NCBI GenBank assembly: GCA_003252075.1
Contig: QKDO01000081.1
Span: 1 to 36,799 of the forward strand
From: Nitrospirota bacterium
Lineage (GTDB): Bacteria; Nitrospirota; Thermodesulfovibrionia; Thermodesulfovibrionales; UBA6898
Length of the DNA: 36,799 bases
Reading direction: 5' to 3'
Shown here: positions 1 through 9,173 of the stretch, piece by piece
Layout: each line of letters starts with the position of its first letter
Position numbering within the stretch: the stretch's first letter is position 1
Notes under the pieces: generated by a model
Told to the model about the DNA's origin: nothing
Seen by the model: only the letters and a program-made list of their open reading frames with translations
Database searches by the model: none
Position numbers and translations under genes: made by a program

Positions 1-569
1 TAGGCGTTACGCGAGCTCATGGCGAGTCCATCGTGCTCCCGCATAGTCGGGCAGACAACGATCTCGCTATCGAGGCCGAGATCCTTTGTCATTCTCCTGA
101 TGATTACCGTCTGCTGATAGTCTTTCTGGCCGAAATACGCTCGTGTCGGTCTGAGGAGTATCAGGAGCTTTGCAACAACGGTCGAGACACCCTTGAAATG
201 AGCCGGACGGTAATGGCCGCACATTCTTTCTGAAAGACCCTTTACTTCGACCATCGTGGCAAACCCTTCAGGGTACATGAGCGCGTCGTTGGGAAGGAAA
301 AGGATATCGACATCTTCTTTGCGGAGCTTCTCCATGTCTTCTTCTACCGTTCTCGGATAGCAGGCAAAGTCCTCGGAAGGGCTGAACTGGATTGGATTTA
401 CGAATATGCTCACGGCTGTTACGGCGTTCTCCTCCCTTGACATCCGGACAAGGCTGAGATGACCTTCGTGAAGTGCTCCCATGGTCGGCACGAATCCGAC
501 CGTTCTGCTGTGCATAAGATGCCCGCGCGATATATCCTGCATGATCCTTGGAATCCGGATGATCTCCAT
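1..569 (-). CDS. panC: pantothenate synthetase, 3' part beyond the window edge
   Basis: Pantoate-beta-alanine ligase catalyses ATP-dependent condensation of pantoate with beta-alanine, the last step of pantothenate (CoA precursor) synthesis in the cytoplasm. The reading frame starts at the ATG at 569-567 (MEIIRIPRIMQ) and stays open to the left edge, giving 189 residues of a protein usually about 280 long. The nucleotide-binding HIGH-type motif is visible as PTMGALHEGH near residue 30. The frame runs into the conserved MSSRN motif exactly where the window cuts it. The start lies 7 bp after the ispG stop, so it is the distal gene of an mltG-ispG-panC run. Identity is secure; only the C-terminal end is missing. 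Confidence 0.95.
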   Translation of the reverse strand, partial: MEIIRIPRIMQDISRGHLMHSRTVGFVPTMGALHEGHLSLVRMSREENAVTAVSIFVNPIQFSPSEDFACYPRTVEEDMEKLRKEDVDILFLPNDALMYPEGFATMVEVKGLSERMCGHYRPAHFKGVSTVVAKLLILLRPTRAYFGQKDYQQTVIIRRMTKDLGLDSEIVVCPTMREHDGLAMSSRNA

Positions 570-576
570 TCCTGCG

Positions 577-1638
577 TTATTTTGCCCCCTTTGTTATTTC
601 CTTCATGAGTTCACGAAGCAGGTCCTTTTCCTTTACGGCCTTAACGAACTTTCCTTTCCTGAACAGGATACCGCTGCCTTTTCCCCCTGCAATGCCTATG
701 TCAGCCTCCCGGGCCTCTCCGGGACCATTCACCGCGCATCCCATGACCGCTACCGTGACCGGCGTTTCGATGTCCTTCAGCCCTGACTCTACCTTTGCTG
801 CGAGACCTTTGATATCAATCTGGCACCTCCCGCAGGTAGGACAGGAAATGATGTTTGCGCCTTTCTTCCTGAGGCCGAGGGACTTGAGGATTTCAAAGGC
901 AACGCGCACTTCTTCAGCAGGTTCTGCGGAAAGGGAAACCCTCATGGTATCCCCGATACCTTCGGACAGTAAAATGCCGAGCCCTACCGCGCTCTTAATG
1001 ATGCCGGTGAAGGATGGGCCGGCTTCTGATACGCCGATATGCAGGGGATACCGGAACTTTTTTGAAAACAGGCGATAGGCCTCTACAGTCGTCGGCACAT
1101 TCGAGGCCTTGAGCGATACCTTGATCTCACGGAAATTCATGCTCTCAAGGATATCGATATGCTCGGCAGCGCTCTCAACAAGGGCTTCGGGGGTAGGATG
1201 CTGGTATTTTTCGAGCAGCTTCTTGCCCAGTGATCCTGCATTCACGCCAATACGGACAGGAATGCTGCGGTCCTTGCATGCTGCCACAACCTCTGCCACT
1301 TTCCAGCGCACCCCGATATTGCCCGGGTTTATCCGCAGGCCGTCGACACCCTGACGTATCGCCTCCAGCGCAAGCCTCCAGTCGAAATGGATGTCTGCGA
1401 TCAGGGGGATCGATATGGAATGCTTTATCTTTCCCAGCGCCAAGGCAGCCTGCATGTCAGGTACGGCAACCCGGATGATCTCGCAACCCGCCTTGGTCAG
1501 CCGTCTGGCCTGCCGCGCGGTAGCTGCAGCATCGCGCGTATCCGTTTTCGTCATGGACTGGACCGACACAGGGCTGCCGCCGCCGATCAGTACCGCACCC
1601 ACATGGATCTTTCTTGTCCTGTTACGAGGGGGGAGCAT
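577..1638 (-). CDS. ispG: 4-hydroxy-3-methylbut-2-en-1-yl diphosphate synthase (IspG/GcpE)
   Basis: This [4Fe-4S] enzyme of the non-mevalonate (MEP) isoprenoid pathway reductively converts MEcPP to HMBPP. The 353-residue product has the N-terminal TIM-barrel signatures (PVSVQSMTKTDT, PLIADIHFDW, LRINPGNIG) and the C-terminal cluster-binding part. The iron-sulfur ligands are seen in SCPTCGRC and MGCAVNGPGEA, whose Glu is the fourth ligand in the family. Length matches the short bacterial form. The ATG at 1638 follows GAAGG at a suitable distance and overlaps the mltG stop by 17 bp, indicating translational coupling. Confidence 0.97.
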   Translation of the reverse strand: MLPPRNRTRKIHVGAVLIGGGSPVSVQSMTKTDTRDAAATARQARRLTKAGCEIIRVAVPDMQAALALGKIKHSISIPLIADIHFDWRLALEAIRQGVDGLRINPGNIGVRWKVAEVVAACKDRSIPVRIGVNAGSLGKKLLEKYQHPTPEALVESAAEHIDILESMNFREIKVSLKASNVPTTVEAYRLFSKKFRYPLHIGVSEAGPSFTGIIKSAVGLGILLSEGIGDTMRVSLSAEPAEEVRVAFEILKSLGLRKKGANIISCPTCGRCQIDIKGLAAKVESGLKDIETPVTVAVMGCAVNGPGEAREADIGIAGGKGSGILFRKGKFVKAVKEKDLLRELMKEITKGAK

Positions 1639-2656
1639 CGTTTCCTTCCGCAGGAGTCTTTTTCAGTTCCAGCTTCTTGGCTCGGTACAGCCGAACGTTT
1701 TCAGCATGCTCCCTCTCGTTTTCGGCAAAGCGGTGCGACCGGTCATCCTGTGCGACAAAGTAGAGATAGGGTACATTTTCTGGGTAGAGCGCAGCGACGA
1801 TGGACTTCAGGCCCGGTGAGGCTATGGGGCCGGGGGGGAGACCCTTGATGCGATAGGTATTGTAGGGCGTTTTTCGTTTCAGGTCATTCAGGGTGATCTT
1901 CTCTCTTGAACTCTTCACCCCATATATGGACGTGGGGTCTGCCTGAAGCATCATATTCTTCTTGAGCCGGTTGTGATACACCGCTGAGATGACGCTGCGC
2001 TCCGAATCAATGACCGCCTCCTTTTCTATTATCGATGCAAGCGTCAGAACCTGGTTCTCAGTCATACCGAGTTCCCGAGCACGGGCAGTGAACTTGTCAG
2101 AGTATTTTTCCCGCATCCGGTAGATCATGGTATCGAGGGCATCTTCAGCGTCCATCCCTTTGGGGATTATATAGGTGTCCGGAAAGATATATCCCTCCAC
2201 ACTGGGTGCAGAAATGCCGTGATACTCCAGGAGGTCATGGTCCCTGGCAAGTTCCATGAACTCTTCTGCAGAGATGAGACCGCTCCTTGCAAAGGCGTCA
2301 GCGATATCGGGGAGAGAATCTCCTTCGAGGACCCTTATCTCGTATTCGATGATTCTTCCTTTGAGGAGAACCTTCAGTATCTGAAACGGACTCATGCCGG
2401 ACCAAAGCGAATAGAACCCTGCCCGTATCTTTCTGTCGGTCCCGCTGAGCCTGGCCGCAAGGAGGATTATCCTGGTGTCTCTGAGCAGTTTCTCATGGTG
2501 AAGGATCCCGACAGCCTGCCTGAATGTGGTGCCTTTCGGGATCTCGATCTCCACATTCCTGCTGGTGGTCTGGACGGGCAGGAAGAGCTCTGCTGCAGCG
2601 TATAGAAGGAAGAGCAGAAATATAGCAGAAGAGATGAAAAAGACGTTTTTTTTCAT
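1622..2656 (-). CDS. mltG: endolytic murein transglycosylase MltG (YceG-like)
   Basis: An inner-membrane lytic transglycosylase that cleaves nascent peptidoglycan strands and so limits glycan length. From the chosen start (MKKNVFFISS) the protein has 344 residues, close to the E. coli length. One N-terminal membrane anchor covers about residues 4-24, followed by a LysM-like/YceG region and the catalytic segment ASIIEKEAVIDSERS, with the conserved Glu, then YHNRL and GLPPGPIASPG. The open frame extends to a TTG at 2722, but that lies inside the groEL terminator hairpin and adds an extra hydrophobic stretch, so I prefer the ATG at 2656. An ATG at 2689 is a less likely alternative. Neither has a strong ribosome-binding site. 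Confidence 0.93.
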   Translation of the reverse strand: MKKNVFFISSAIFLLFLLYAAAELFLPVQTTSRNVEIEIPKGTTFRQAVGILHHEKLLRDTRIILLAARLSGTDRKIRAGFYSLWSGMSPFQILKVLLKGRIIEYEIRVLEGDSLPDIADAFARSGLISAEEFMELARDHDLLEYHGISAPSVEGYIFPDTYIIPKGMDAEDALDTMIYRMREKYSDKFTARARELGMTENQVLTLASIIEKEAVIDSERSVISAVYHNRLKKNMMLQADPTSIYGVKSSREKITLNDLKRKTPYNTYRIKGLPPGPIASPGLKSIVAALYPENVPYLYFVAQDDRSHRFAENEREHAENVRLYRAKKLELKKTPAEGNDAPPS

Positions 2657-2701
2657 ATAGATGTAGCATGACAAAAAAAGACTGCTCATGTAAAGAAGAG
2701 A

Positions 2702-2731
2702 GAAAAAAAGAAGGCGGGGCAAAGCCCCGCC
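2702..2731 (-). terminator. intrinsic terminator after groEL
   Basis: On the minus strand an 8-bp perfect GC stem (GGCGGGGC / GCCCCGCC, loop of 3, positions 2713-2731) is followed by CTTC and a run of seven T, about 27 bp after the groEL stop. This is a textbook rho-independent terminator. It isolates groESL from the mltG-ispG-panC genes downstream. Confidence 0.9.
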
Positions 2732-2757
2732 GTTCTGCTAACGAACAATAGGGTGTC

Positions 2758-4431
<1,674 letters not shown>

Positions 4432-4692
4432 TTATTCGACGATGCCGAGAATGTCTTCTTCTTTGACGATCAGGTAATCAGTGCCGTCCATGTTTACTTT
4501 GGAGCCCGAGTATTTGTCAAAGAGGATGGTGTTGCCGACCTTGACATCCTTTACTTCAGAACCTATTGCCTCAACCTTGCCCTTCTGGGGCTTTTCCTTA
4601 GCAGAATCGGGAATATAAATCCCGCCTGCAGTTTTTTCTCCTTCTTCAGAGTATGATACGAATACCCTGTCCTTGAGTGGCCTGAATTTCAT
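4432..4692 (-). CDS. groES: co-chaperonin GroES (10 kDa)
   Basis: The heptameric lid of the GroEL chamber. The start is set at the ATG at 4692 ([12 protein letters not shown]) because an AGGAG sits 8 nt upstream; the in-frame ATG two codons earlier would be only 2 nt from it. The product has 86 residues, about ten fewer than most GroES. The mobile loop ([16 protein letters not shown]) is intact and the C-terminus [13 protein letters not shown] is typical, so the shortening falls in the middle beta region ([18 protein letters not shown]). Confidence 0.97.
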   Translation of the reverse strand: MKFRPLKDRVFVSYSEEGEKTAGGIYIPDSAKEKPQKGKVEAIGSEVKDVKVGNTILFDKYSGSKVNMDGTDYLIVKEEDILGIVE

Positions 4693-4730
4693 AAGCATTT
4701 CTCCTTTCCGCGTATTTTGATAAGTAGTTG

Positions 4731-4757
4731 TTAGCACTCACCGTAAGCGAGTGCTAA
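4731..4757. promoter_or_regulatory. CIRCE operator (HrcA-binding site)
   Basis: A perfect inverted repeat TTAGCACTC-N9-GAGTGCTAA, identical to the CIRCE consensus, lies 39 bp upstream of the groES start. CIRCE is bound by the repressor HrcA in many bacteria, and heat inactivation of HrcA derepresses groESL. hrcA itself is not in this window. Confidence 0.97.
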
Positions 4758-4785
4758 TATACAGGGAAAATAGATAAGAAGGCAA
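4756..4785 (-). promoter_or_regulatory. groESL sigma-70-type promoter
   Basis: On the minus strand TTGCCT (4785-4780), an 18-bp spacer and TATATT (4761-4756) form a housekeeping promoter. The last two bases of the -10 box are the first two bases of CIRCE, so bound HrcA would block RNA polymerase directly. Confidence 0.75.
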
Positions 4786-4810
4786 GTTTTTATTATGCTG
4801 AAAAAATGAG

Positions 4811-4881
4811 AAAAAGCTCTATTATCTCTCTTTCTCTCTTATAATCTTGTTTTTTCTATATTTTTTAGGAAAGAGCTTTTT
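4811..4881 (-). terminator. possible terminator after the zinc-ribbon gene
   Basis: The arms AAAAAGCTCT (4811-4820) and AGAGCTTTTT (4872-4881) are exact 10-base complements separated by 51 bp of A/T-rich sequence. The inner arm overlaps the end of the upstream gene and the distal arm is followed by more T tracts. It could end the HATPase-rhomboid-zinc-ribbon transcript, but the long loop makes this weak. Confidence 0.3.
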
Positions 4882-5767
4882 TCTTTGCTGCCAGGAAGTT
4901 ATCTATGGCTTCCTTGTAGAAATCGGCCTTGTCTCTGGTCTCCTGGGGGATCCTGTTATCATAAAGCTTCTTGCCTTCTTTCACCTCGGCAGCAAAAACA
5001 GCATAGAACTTGTCCTGTCTGACTGCTTCATCAACCTTTGCTGAATTATAGAGGTAGATATCATTGACGATGGTTCGGGCCAGCCGTCTGGCTTTTTCCG
5101 TCATCTCGTCTCCCTTTACCTCTGCAGATATTTTTGCCGCGGGAGCTTGAGACTGCCCGAAGTCGGGTTGCGGCTTTTTTTCATCCGCTGATATGTCAGG
5201 AGCGCTCGGGACCGGAGACTTTTGCTGATGGGTTTCTGCTTCGGCAGGTGCACCGCTTTGTAACCTGTTGACAGTGTCGATGAGCCTTGTGGAAAGATCA
5301 TGTTCCTCGATATAGTTATCAGCGCCATATAGCGACACAGGCTCTCTCCGGTACTTTGTCTTATCATAGATGGAAGGCACAAGGATGAACTTCATCTCTT
5401 TCGTCTCAGGCCGTGACTTCAGGCGTTTACATACTTCGAAGCCATAAATTTTCGGCAGAGCGACTTCGATGATCCCCAACCAGGGAAGTTCCTTCAATGC
5501 CTTGACCATGGCGTCAATGCCGTCGGCAGAGGTCAACGTGGTATATCCCTGTCCCGCAAGAAGTGTCCTGATGTTCTCGACAACCGAAGGGTTCGAATGG
5601 GCGATAAGCGCCTTCTTTCCGTCAAGGGCCTTTTTCTCCTGTGCTGCCGGCTTCTTTATGACGAGGACCGTGCTGCATCTCGGACATTTGAAGCGCGACC
5701 CCTGCGGTGAGAGCCTGGTATCATCCACCTTCAGCTTCGTCCTGCACTTGGGACATACAACTACCAC
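4865..5767 (-). CDS. zinc-ribbon protein with degenerate receiver domain
   Basis: A 300-residue cytoplasmic protein of unknown function. Residues 1-35 form an MJ0042-type zinc ribbon with two CxxC pairs (CPKC, CPRC). Residues about 50-165 have a receiver-like fold (GFEVCKRLK, YGADNYIEEHD). A linker rich in Ala, Pro, Glu and Lys follows, then an alpha-helical domain of about 80 residues (RLARTIVNDIYLYNSAKVDEA). The receiver lacks all three catalytic features: the acidic pair is HS, the phospho-acceptor Asp is Glu101 (IIEVALP), and the KPF lysine is replaced by Glu. The start is a GTG with GGAGG 8 nt upstream and overlaps the rhomboid stop by 7 bp. Function is unknown; a constitutive, phosphorylation-independent adaptor is a guess. 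Confidence 0.85.
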   Translation of the reverse strand: MVVVCPKCRTKLKVDDTRLSPQGSRFKCPRCSTVLVIKKPAAQEKKALDGKKALIAHSNPSVVENIRTLLAGQGYTTLTSADGIDAMVKALKELPWLGIIEVALPKIYGFEVCKRLKSRPETKEMKFILVPSIYDKTKYRREPVSLYGADNYIEEHDLSTRLIDTVNRLQSGAPAEAETHQQKSPVPSAPDISADEKKPQPDFGQSQAPAAKISAEVKGDEMTEKARRLARTIVNDIYLYNSAKVDEAVRQDKFYAVFAAEVKEGKKLYDNRIPQETRDKADFYKEAIDNFLAAKKKALS

Positions 5768-6438
5768 GTTTTAGACCTCCTTGGCTGCCACAATTTTATG
5801 GTGATAAGACCGGCGATGAACCCCCCGACATGGGCAAACCACGCAATACCTCCCTGATTCCGGATCCCCTGCGCGGTCAAGCCGCTCACGACCTGTATAA
5901 TAGCCCAAAATCCTATAACTATCAAGGCAGGAATCTGGATGGTCTGGACGAAAAATCCGAGGAATATGAGTGTATGGATACGGGCGTAGGGAAAGAGCAG
6001 TAGGTAGGCGCCAAGAACGCCCGATATGGCCCCGCTTGCACCGATCATCGGCACGGTAGAGGAAGGCGCGATCAGTGCGTGGGATACCGCAGCCGCGATC
6101 CCGCAGAAGAGGTAAAAAAAGATAAATCTGAAATGGCCGAGCCTGTCTTCGATATTGTTACCGAAGATCCAGAGGTAGAGCATATTGCCGAAGATATGGA
6201 AAATGCCGCCATGCATGAACATGGAGGTGAAGAGCGTTAACGCCGGATGAATAGGCTGTGTGGGTGTGGGCTGCATAGTGATAATATTGTATGGTATAGC
6301 ACCATAGGCGTAGACGATCTGCCGGCTGTCTGTGCCGCTCAGCATCTGGAGAATAAAGACCACAATGTTCAGCACGATTATCGCAATGGTGACAAGCGGG
6401 AACGTATTTGAGGGATTGTCGTCCTTATAAGGGAACAT
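5761..6438 (-). CDS. rhomboid family intramembrane serine protease
   Basis: An intramembrane protease predicted to cut transmembrane segments of substrate proteins. The 225-residue product has about six hydrophobic segments, the amphipathic HGGIFHIFGNMLYLWIFGN region, the catalytic serine motif GASGAISG and the catalytic histidine in AHVGGFIAGL. AAGGA lies 8 nt before the ATG. It overlaps both the upstream HATPase gene (14 bp) and the downstream zinc-ribbon gene (7 bp), so the three are one transcription unit. The substrate is unknown. Confidence 0.92.
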   Translation of the reverse strand: MFPYKDDNPSNTFPLVTIAIIVLNIVVFILQMLSGTDSRQIVYAYGAIPYNIITMQPTPTQPIHPALTLFTSMFMHGGIFHIFGNMLYLWIFGNNIEDRLGHFRFIFFYLFCGIAAAVSHALIAPSSTVPMIGASGAISGVLGAYLLLFPYARIHTLIFLGFFVQTIQIPALIVIGFWAIIQVVSGLTAQGIRNQGGIAWFAHVGGFIAGLITIKLWQPRRSKTW

Positions 6439-7015
6439 TTCCTGTTTCCTTTGGTGATCTCAGGCGAGGGCGCTGATCAAAAAAGCCCTGCAGCGCCTCA
6501 AGCAGATCATTTCGGATCGCGGACAGGACTTCTGAAGAGTTTATCGGGACCTCCTCGATGGCGGAGCGTATTTCGCGTGTATCAAGACGGTAGCTCATGC
6601 CATCACAAGCACAATGGAGGAGGATGTCGACGCACGGGTTCCCTGCGATCAGCGTCGTGACCGTGTCAGCGATATTGCCGAGTGGCTTCATGTCAATATG
6701 GCTTGGTCTGAAATCGGCAGTAACGACGGTACCCTTGCCCACAATAGAGCGGACCACGATGTCACCGCCCGTTTCCCTTGCCGACTGCGCCAAAAGGGAA
6801 AGTCCTAATCCTATCTTACGCGTTGTCCGGGTGGTGCAGAACGGATCGAGGACCTTCTGAAGGAATGCGTCCGTCATACCTTTGCCGTTATCCTCAATCT
6901 CTACGGTGAAAAGGTCTTTCACGGTCTCTTCGACGATGCTGATCCGGATGAATGTTGCTGCAGCATTGATCGAGTTCTCGACGATGTCGAGGATGTGGAG
7001 GGACAGGTCTTCCAT
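6425..7015 (-). CDS. HATPase_c domain ATP-binding protein
   Basis: A stand-alone GHKL ATPase of 196 residues with no histidine-phosphotransfer or sensor domain. The N box (VENSINAA), G1 box (DNGKGM) and G2 box (GLGLSLL) are all present in the first 110 residues. The remaining 80 residues form an alpha/beta extension (ILLHCACDGMSYRLDTREI). Proteins of this shape are commonly encoded in [FeFe]-hydrogenase/HydB gene clusters. Here the gene lies about 2 kb downstream of such a cluster (9.2-19.6 kb), on the same strand but separated by a plus-strand gene. Role and target are unknown. Confidence 0.85.
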   Translation of the reverse strand: MEDLSLHILDIVENSINAAATFIRISIVEETVKDLFTVEIEDNGKGMTDAFLQKVLDPFCTTRTTRKIGLGLSLLAQSARETGGDIVVRSIVGKGTVVTADFRPSHIDMKPLGNIADTVTTLIAGNPCVDILLHCACDGMSYRLDTREIRSAIEEVPINSSEVLSAIRNDLLEALQGFFDQRPRLRSPKETGNVPL

Positions 7016-7176
7016 ATCCGTTCATTGTATCAGAAACCATAGTAACAGAGCGTAGCATTTCCGCAGTGAAACAAGCGTCGGAGAGCGGTGCGCATAAGCC
7101 CGGGAGTCCAAGCTTCCACGCTGGCCAGCGCTGAAATGGCTACTAAACCTGCTGGCAATATGAGATAATAAATTAC

Positions 7177-8967
7177 ATGGCGAGTATATCTATTCTGCAA
7201 AAAGCTCTTTCTCTCTTGCTCATGCTTGCTTCGGCGGCGCTCTCTTTTCCGCTCCTCGTTCATGCCAAGGAAACGGGTATAGCGCTTGCGCCATATGCAT
7301 CAGGCTTCTCATCGCCCGTCTTTATTACGCACGCCAGCGATGGCAGCCAAAGACTCTTTGTTGTTGAGCAGATAGGAGTCATCAGGATTGTCAGAAATGG
7401 GGTGCCGAATGCCGCGCCCTTCCTCGATATATCCGACCGGGTTCTTTTCGGGGGGGAACAGGGTCTTCTGAGCATGGCCTTTCCGCCTGGCTATGCGGAG
7501 AAGGGATATTTTTATGTCAACTATACGAGGAGGCCTGATGGGGCTACGGTCATTTCACGTTTCAGGACAACAGCCGACCCTGACACTGCAGATCCCTCTG
7601 TTGAGGAGGTCATCATCACAGTCGAGCAGCCCTTCGCGAATCATAACGGCGGACAGATTGCCTTTGGACCTGCTGACGGGTTTCTCTATATCGGCATGGG
7701 CGACGGCGGGTCAGGAGGTGACCCGCAGAATTTTGCACAGAACCTCTCAGATCTCCCGGGAAACAAGCGGCTCCTGGGCAAGCTCCTGAGGATTGACGTG
7801 GAATCAGGGCTCCAGCCGTACGCAATCCCGCAGACCAATCCGGTCCTCGAAGGACGCAGAACCGAGGTATGGGCGCTGGGTTTGCGGAATCCCTGGCGTT
7901 TTTCATTCGACCGGGGCACGGGAGATCTCTACATCGGAGACGTCGGCCAGGGACTGCGGGAGGAGATCGACTTTCGACCTGCATCGAGTGCTGGCGGAGA
8001 AAACTATGGCTGGAACATCTTGGAGGGTTCTCTCTGCTTTTTCCCCGCATCAGGTTGCTCGCCTCCGTCGAACTACACGCCTCCGGTTACAGAGTATGAT
8101 CATGGCTTAGGATGCTCTGTCACCGGAGGCAGCGTATACCGGGGAGTTGAATTCCCTCCGCTCAATGGCCTCTATTTCTTTGGGGACTTCTGTTCCGGCA
8201 GGCTCTGGAGCCTGAGGCGCGTCGCTAACACGTGGCAGCAGGTCCTCCTTCTTGATACGGGAATGAACATCTCTACTTTTGGTGAAGACGAGGGGGGCGG
8301 ACTGTATGTGGCTGATTATGCTACCGGAGGCATCTCAAGGATTGTTCCATCCATAACTCTCATCGCTCCGAATGGCGGGGAGGTCATCCCATCAGGGTCC
8401 GTCTTCCCGGTCAGCTGGACAGCGCCGGCAGAGGCAACCTCCTTCAGGGTGAAGTATTCCTTAGACAAAGGAATTACCTGGAGGGTTGCCGATGGCGTCT
8501 TTTCGGGAAACAGTTTTGCCTGGAACGTACCGATGCCGAAAAAAAACAGGAGGGGTTCACGCATCAAGGTGATCGGATTTGACGCTCAGGATAACAGGAT
8601 TGGCGGAGACATTTCGGATGCGGCGTTTACCGTCGAATCTGTAAGCATAACGTCTCCGGTACATGCTGACATACTCATGCAGGGGACCTCTCATGTCATT
8701 ACATGGAGAACAAACGGGACAAGGGAACCTGTGGACAGCTTCAGACTCTTCTACACGAAGAACAGGGGCAGGACCTGGACGAGGATCGTTCGGACTGAAC
8801 CGGGAACAGGCAATCCCGGGAGGTTCAGCTGGGATGAAGCTTCAGAAAATCCAATACCGAATGTTCGTGCGGCAAAGTCGGGGAGCAGGTTAAAGATTGT
8901 GCTGAAAGACGCGCAGGGCAGGACAACAGGTATAGCTCTCAGTGATTTTTTCACCATAGGACCGTGA
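7177..8967 (+). CDS. secreted PQQ-dependent sugar dehydrogenase with C-terminal Ig-like repeats
   Basis: A member of the soluble glucose/sorbosone dehydrogenase (GSDH) family, which oxidises aldoses in the periplasm using PQQ. The 596-residue product has a signal peptide (hydrophobic residues about 10-27, likely cut after VHA30). A six-bladed propeller covers roughly residues 35-390, with the catalytic-base motif NHNGGQIAFGP (His156) and further propeller motifs GMGDGGSGGDPQN and LGLRNPWRFSFD. After it come two related beta-sandwich repeats of about 100 residues (SITLIAPNGGEVIPSGS and SITSPVHADILMQGTS, each with a [Y/T]-W-R/T strand), resembling bacterial Ig-like adhesion or carbohydrate-binding modules. 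It stands alone on the plus strand between minus-strand genes. Substrate and PQQ use are family inferences. Confidence 0.9.
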   Translation: MASISILQKALSLLLMLASAALSFPLLVHAKETGIALAPYASGFSSPVFITHASDGSQRLFVVEQIGVIRIVRNGVPNAAPFLDISDRVLFGGEQGLLSMAFPPGYAEKGYFYVNYTRRPDGATVISRFRTTADPDTADPSVEEVIITVEQPFANHNGGQIAFGPADGFLYIGMGDGGSGGDPQNFAQNLSDLPGNKRLLGKLLRIDVESGLQPYAIPQTNPVLEGRRTEVWALGLRNPWRFSFDRGTGDLYIGDVGQGLREEIDFRPASSAGGENYGWNILEGSLCFFPASGCSPPSNYTPPVTEYDHGLGCSVTGGSVYRGVEFPPLNGLYFFGDFCSGRLWSLRRVANTWQQVLLLDTGMNISTFGEDEGGGLYVADYATGGISRIVPSITLIAPNGGEVIPSGSVFPVSWTAPAEATSFRVKYSLDKGITWRVADGVFSGNSFAWNVPMPKKNRRGSRIKVIGFDAQDNRIGGDISDAAFTVESVSITSPVHADILMQGTSHVITWRTNGTREPVDSFRLFYTKNRGRTWTRIVRTEPGTGNPGRFSWDEASENPIPNVRAAKSGSRLKIVLKDAQGRTTGIALSDFFTIGP

Positions 8968-8988
8968 ATGGCAGCCGGCTACTATCTG

Positions 8989-9068
8989 ATTATGAGTGTC
9001 GGCATTTTTTGAGAAGGGGTTCATCGCCTATAGGTGATGTACCTTATTCAGTTCTGCCGACTCATAAT
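8989..9068 (+). repeat. large nested inverted repeat between convergent genes
   Basis: The arm at 8989-9004 (ATTATGAGTGTCGGCA) pairs with 9055-9068 (TGCCGACTCATAAT) over 14 bp with a 2-nt bulge (TG, 8997-8998). Inside lies a second hairpin, CATCGCCTA/TAGGTGATG (9022-9039), of about 9 bp with one G-T pair. The element begins 21 bp after the sugar-dehydrogenase stop and ends in AATTTT. It may be a bidirectional transcription terminator, a structured small RNA or a REP-like element. The rest of 8968-9173 shows nothing else I can name. Confidence 0.55.
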
Positions 9069-9173
9069 TTTAGTGCCGTGGTCACTATCCTTAAAAAGTG
9101 GTCCCTTGCGGGGTATATTATGCAGAAAGATGTCGTGATGGTGATTGCGGCATAAGGACGAACTGCTCTCTTC

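Noticed and set aside
2656-2722. Longer mltG start at the TTG at 2722
   Set aside because: That codon lies inside the groEL terminator hairpin and the added residues are not typical of MltG. The ATG at 2656 gives the usual membrane anchor.
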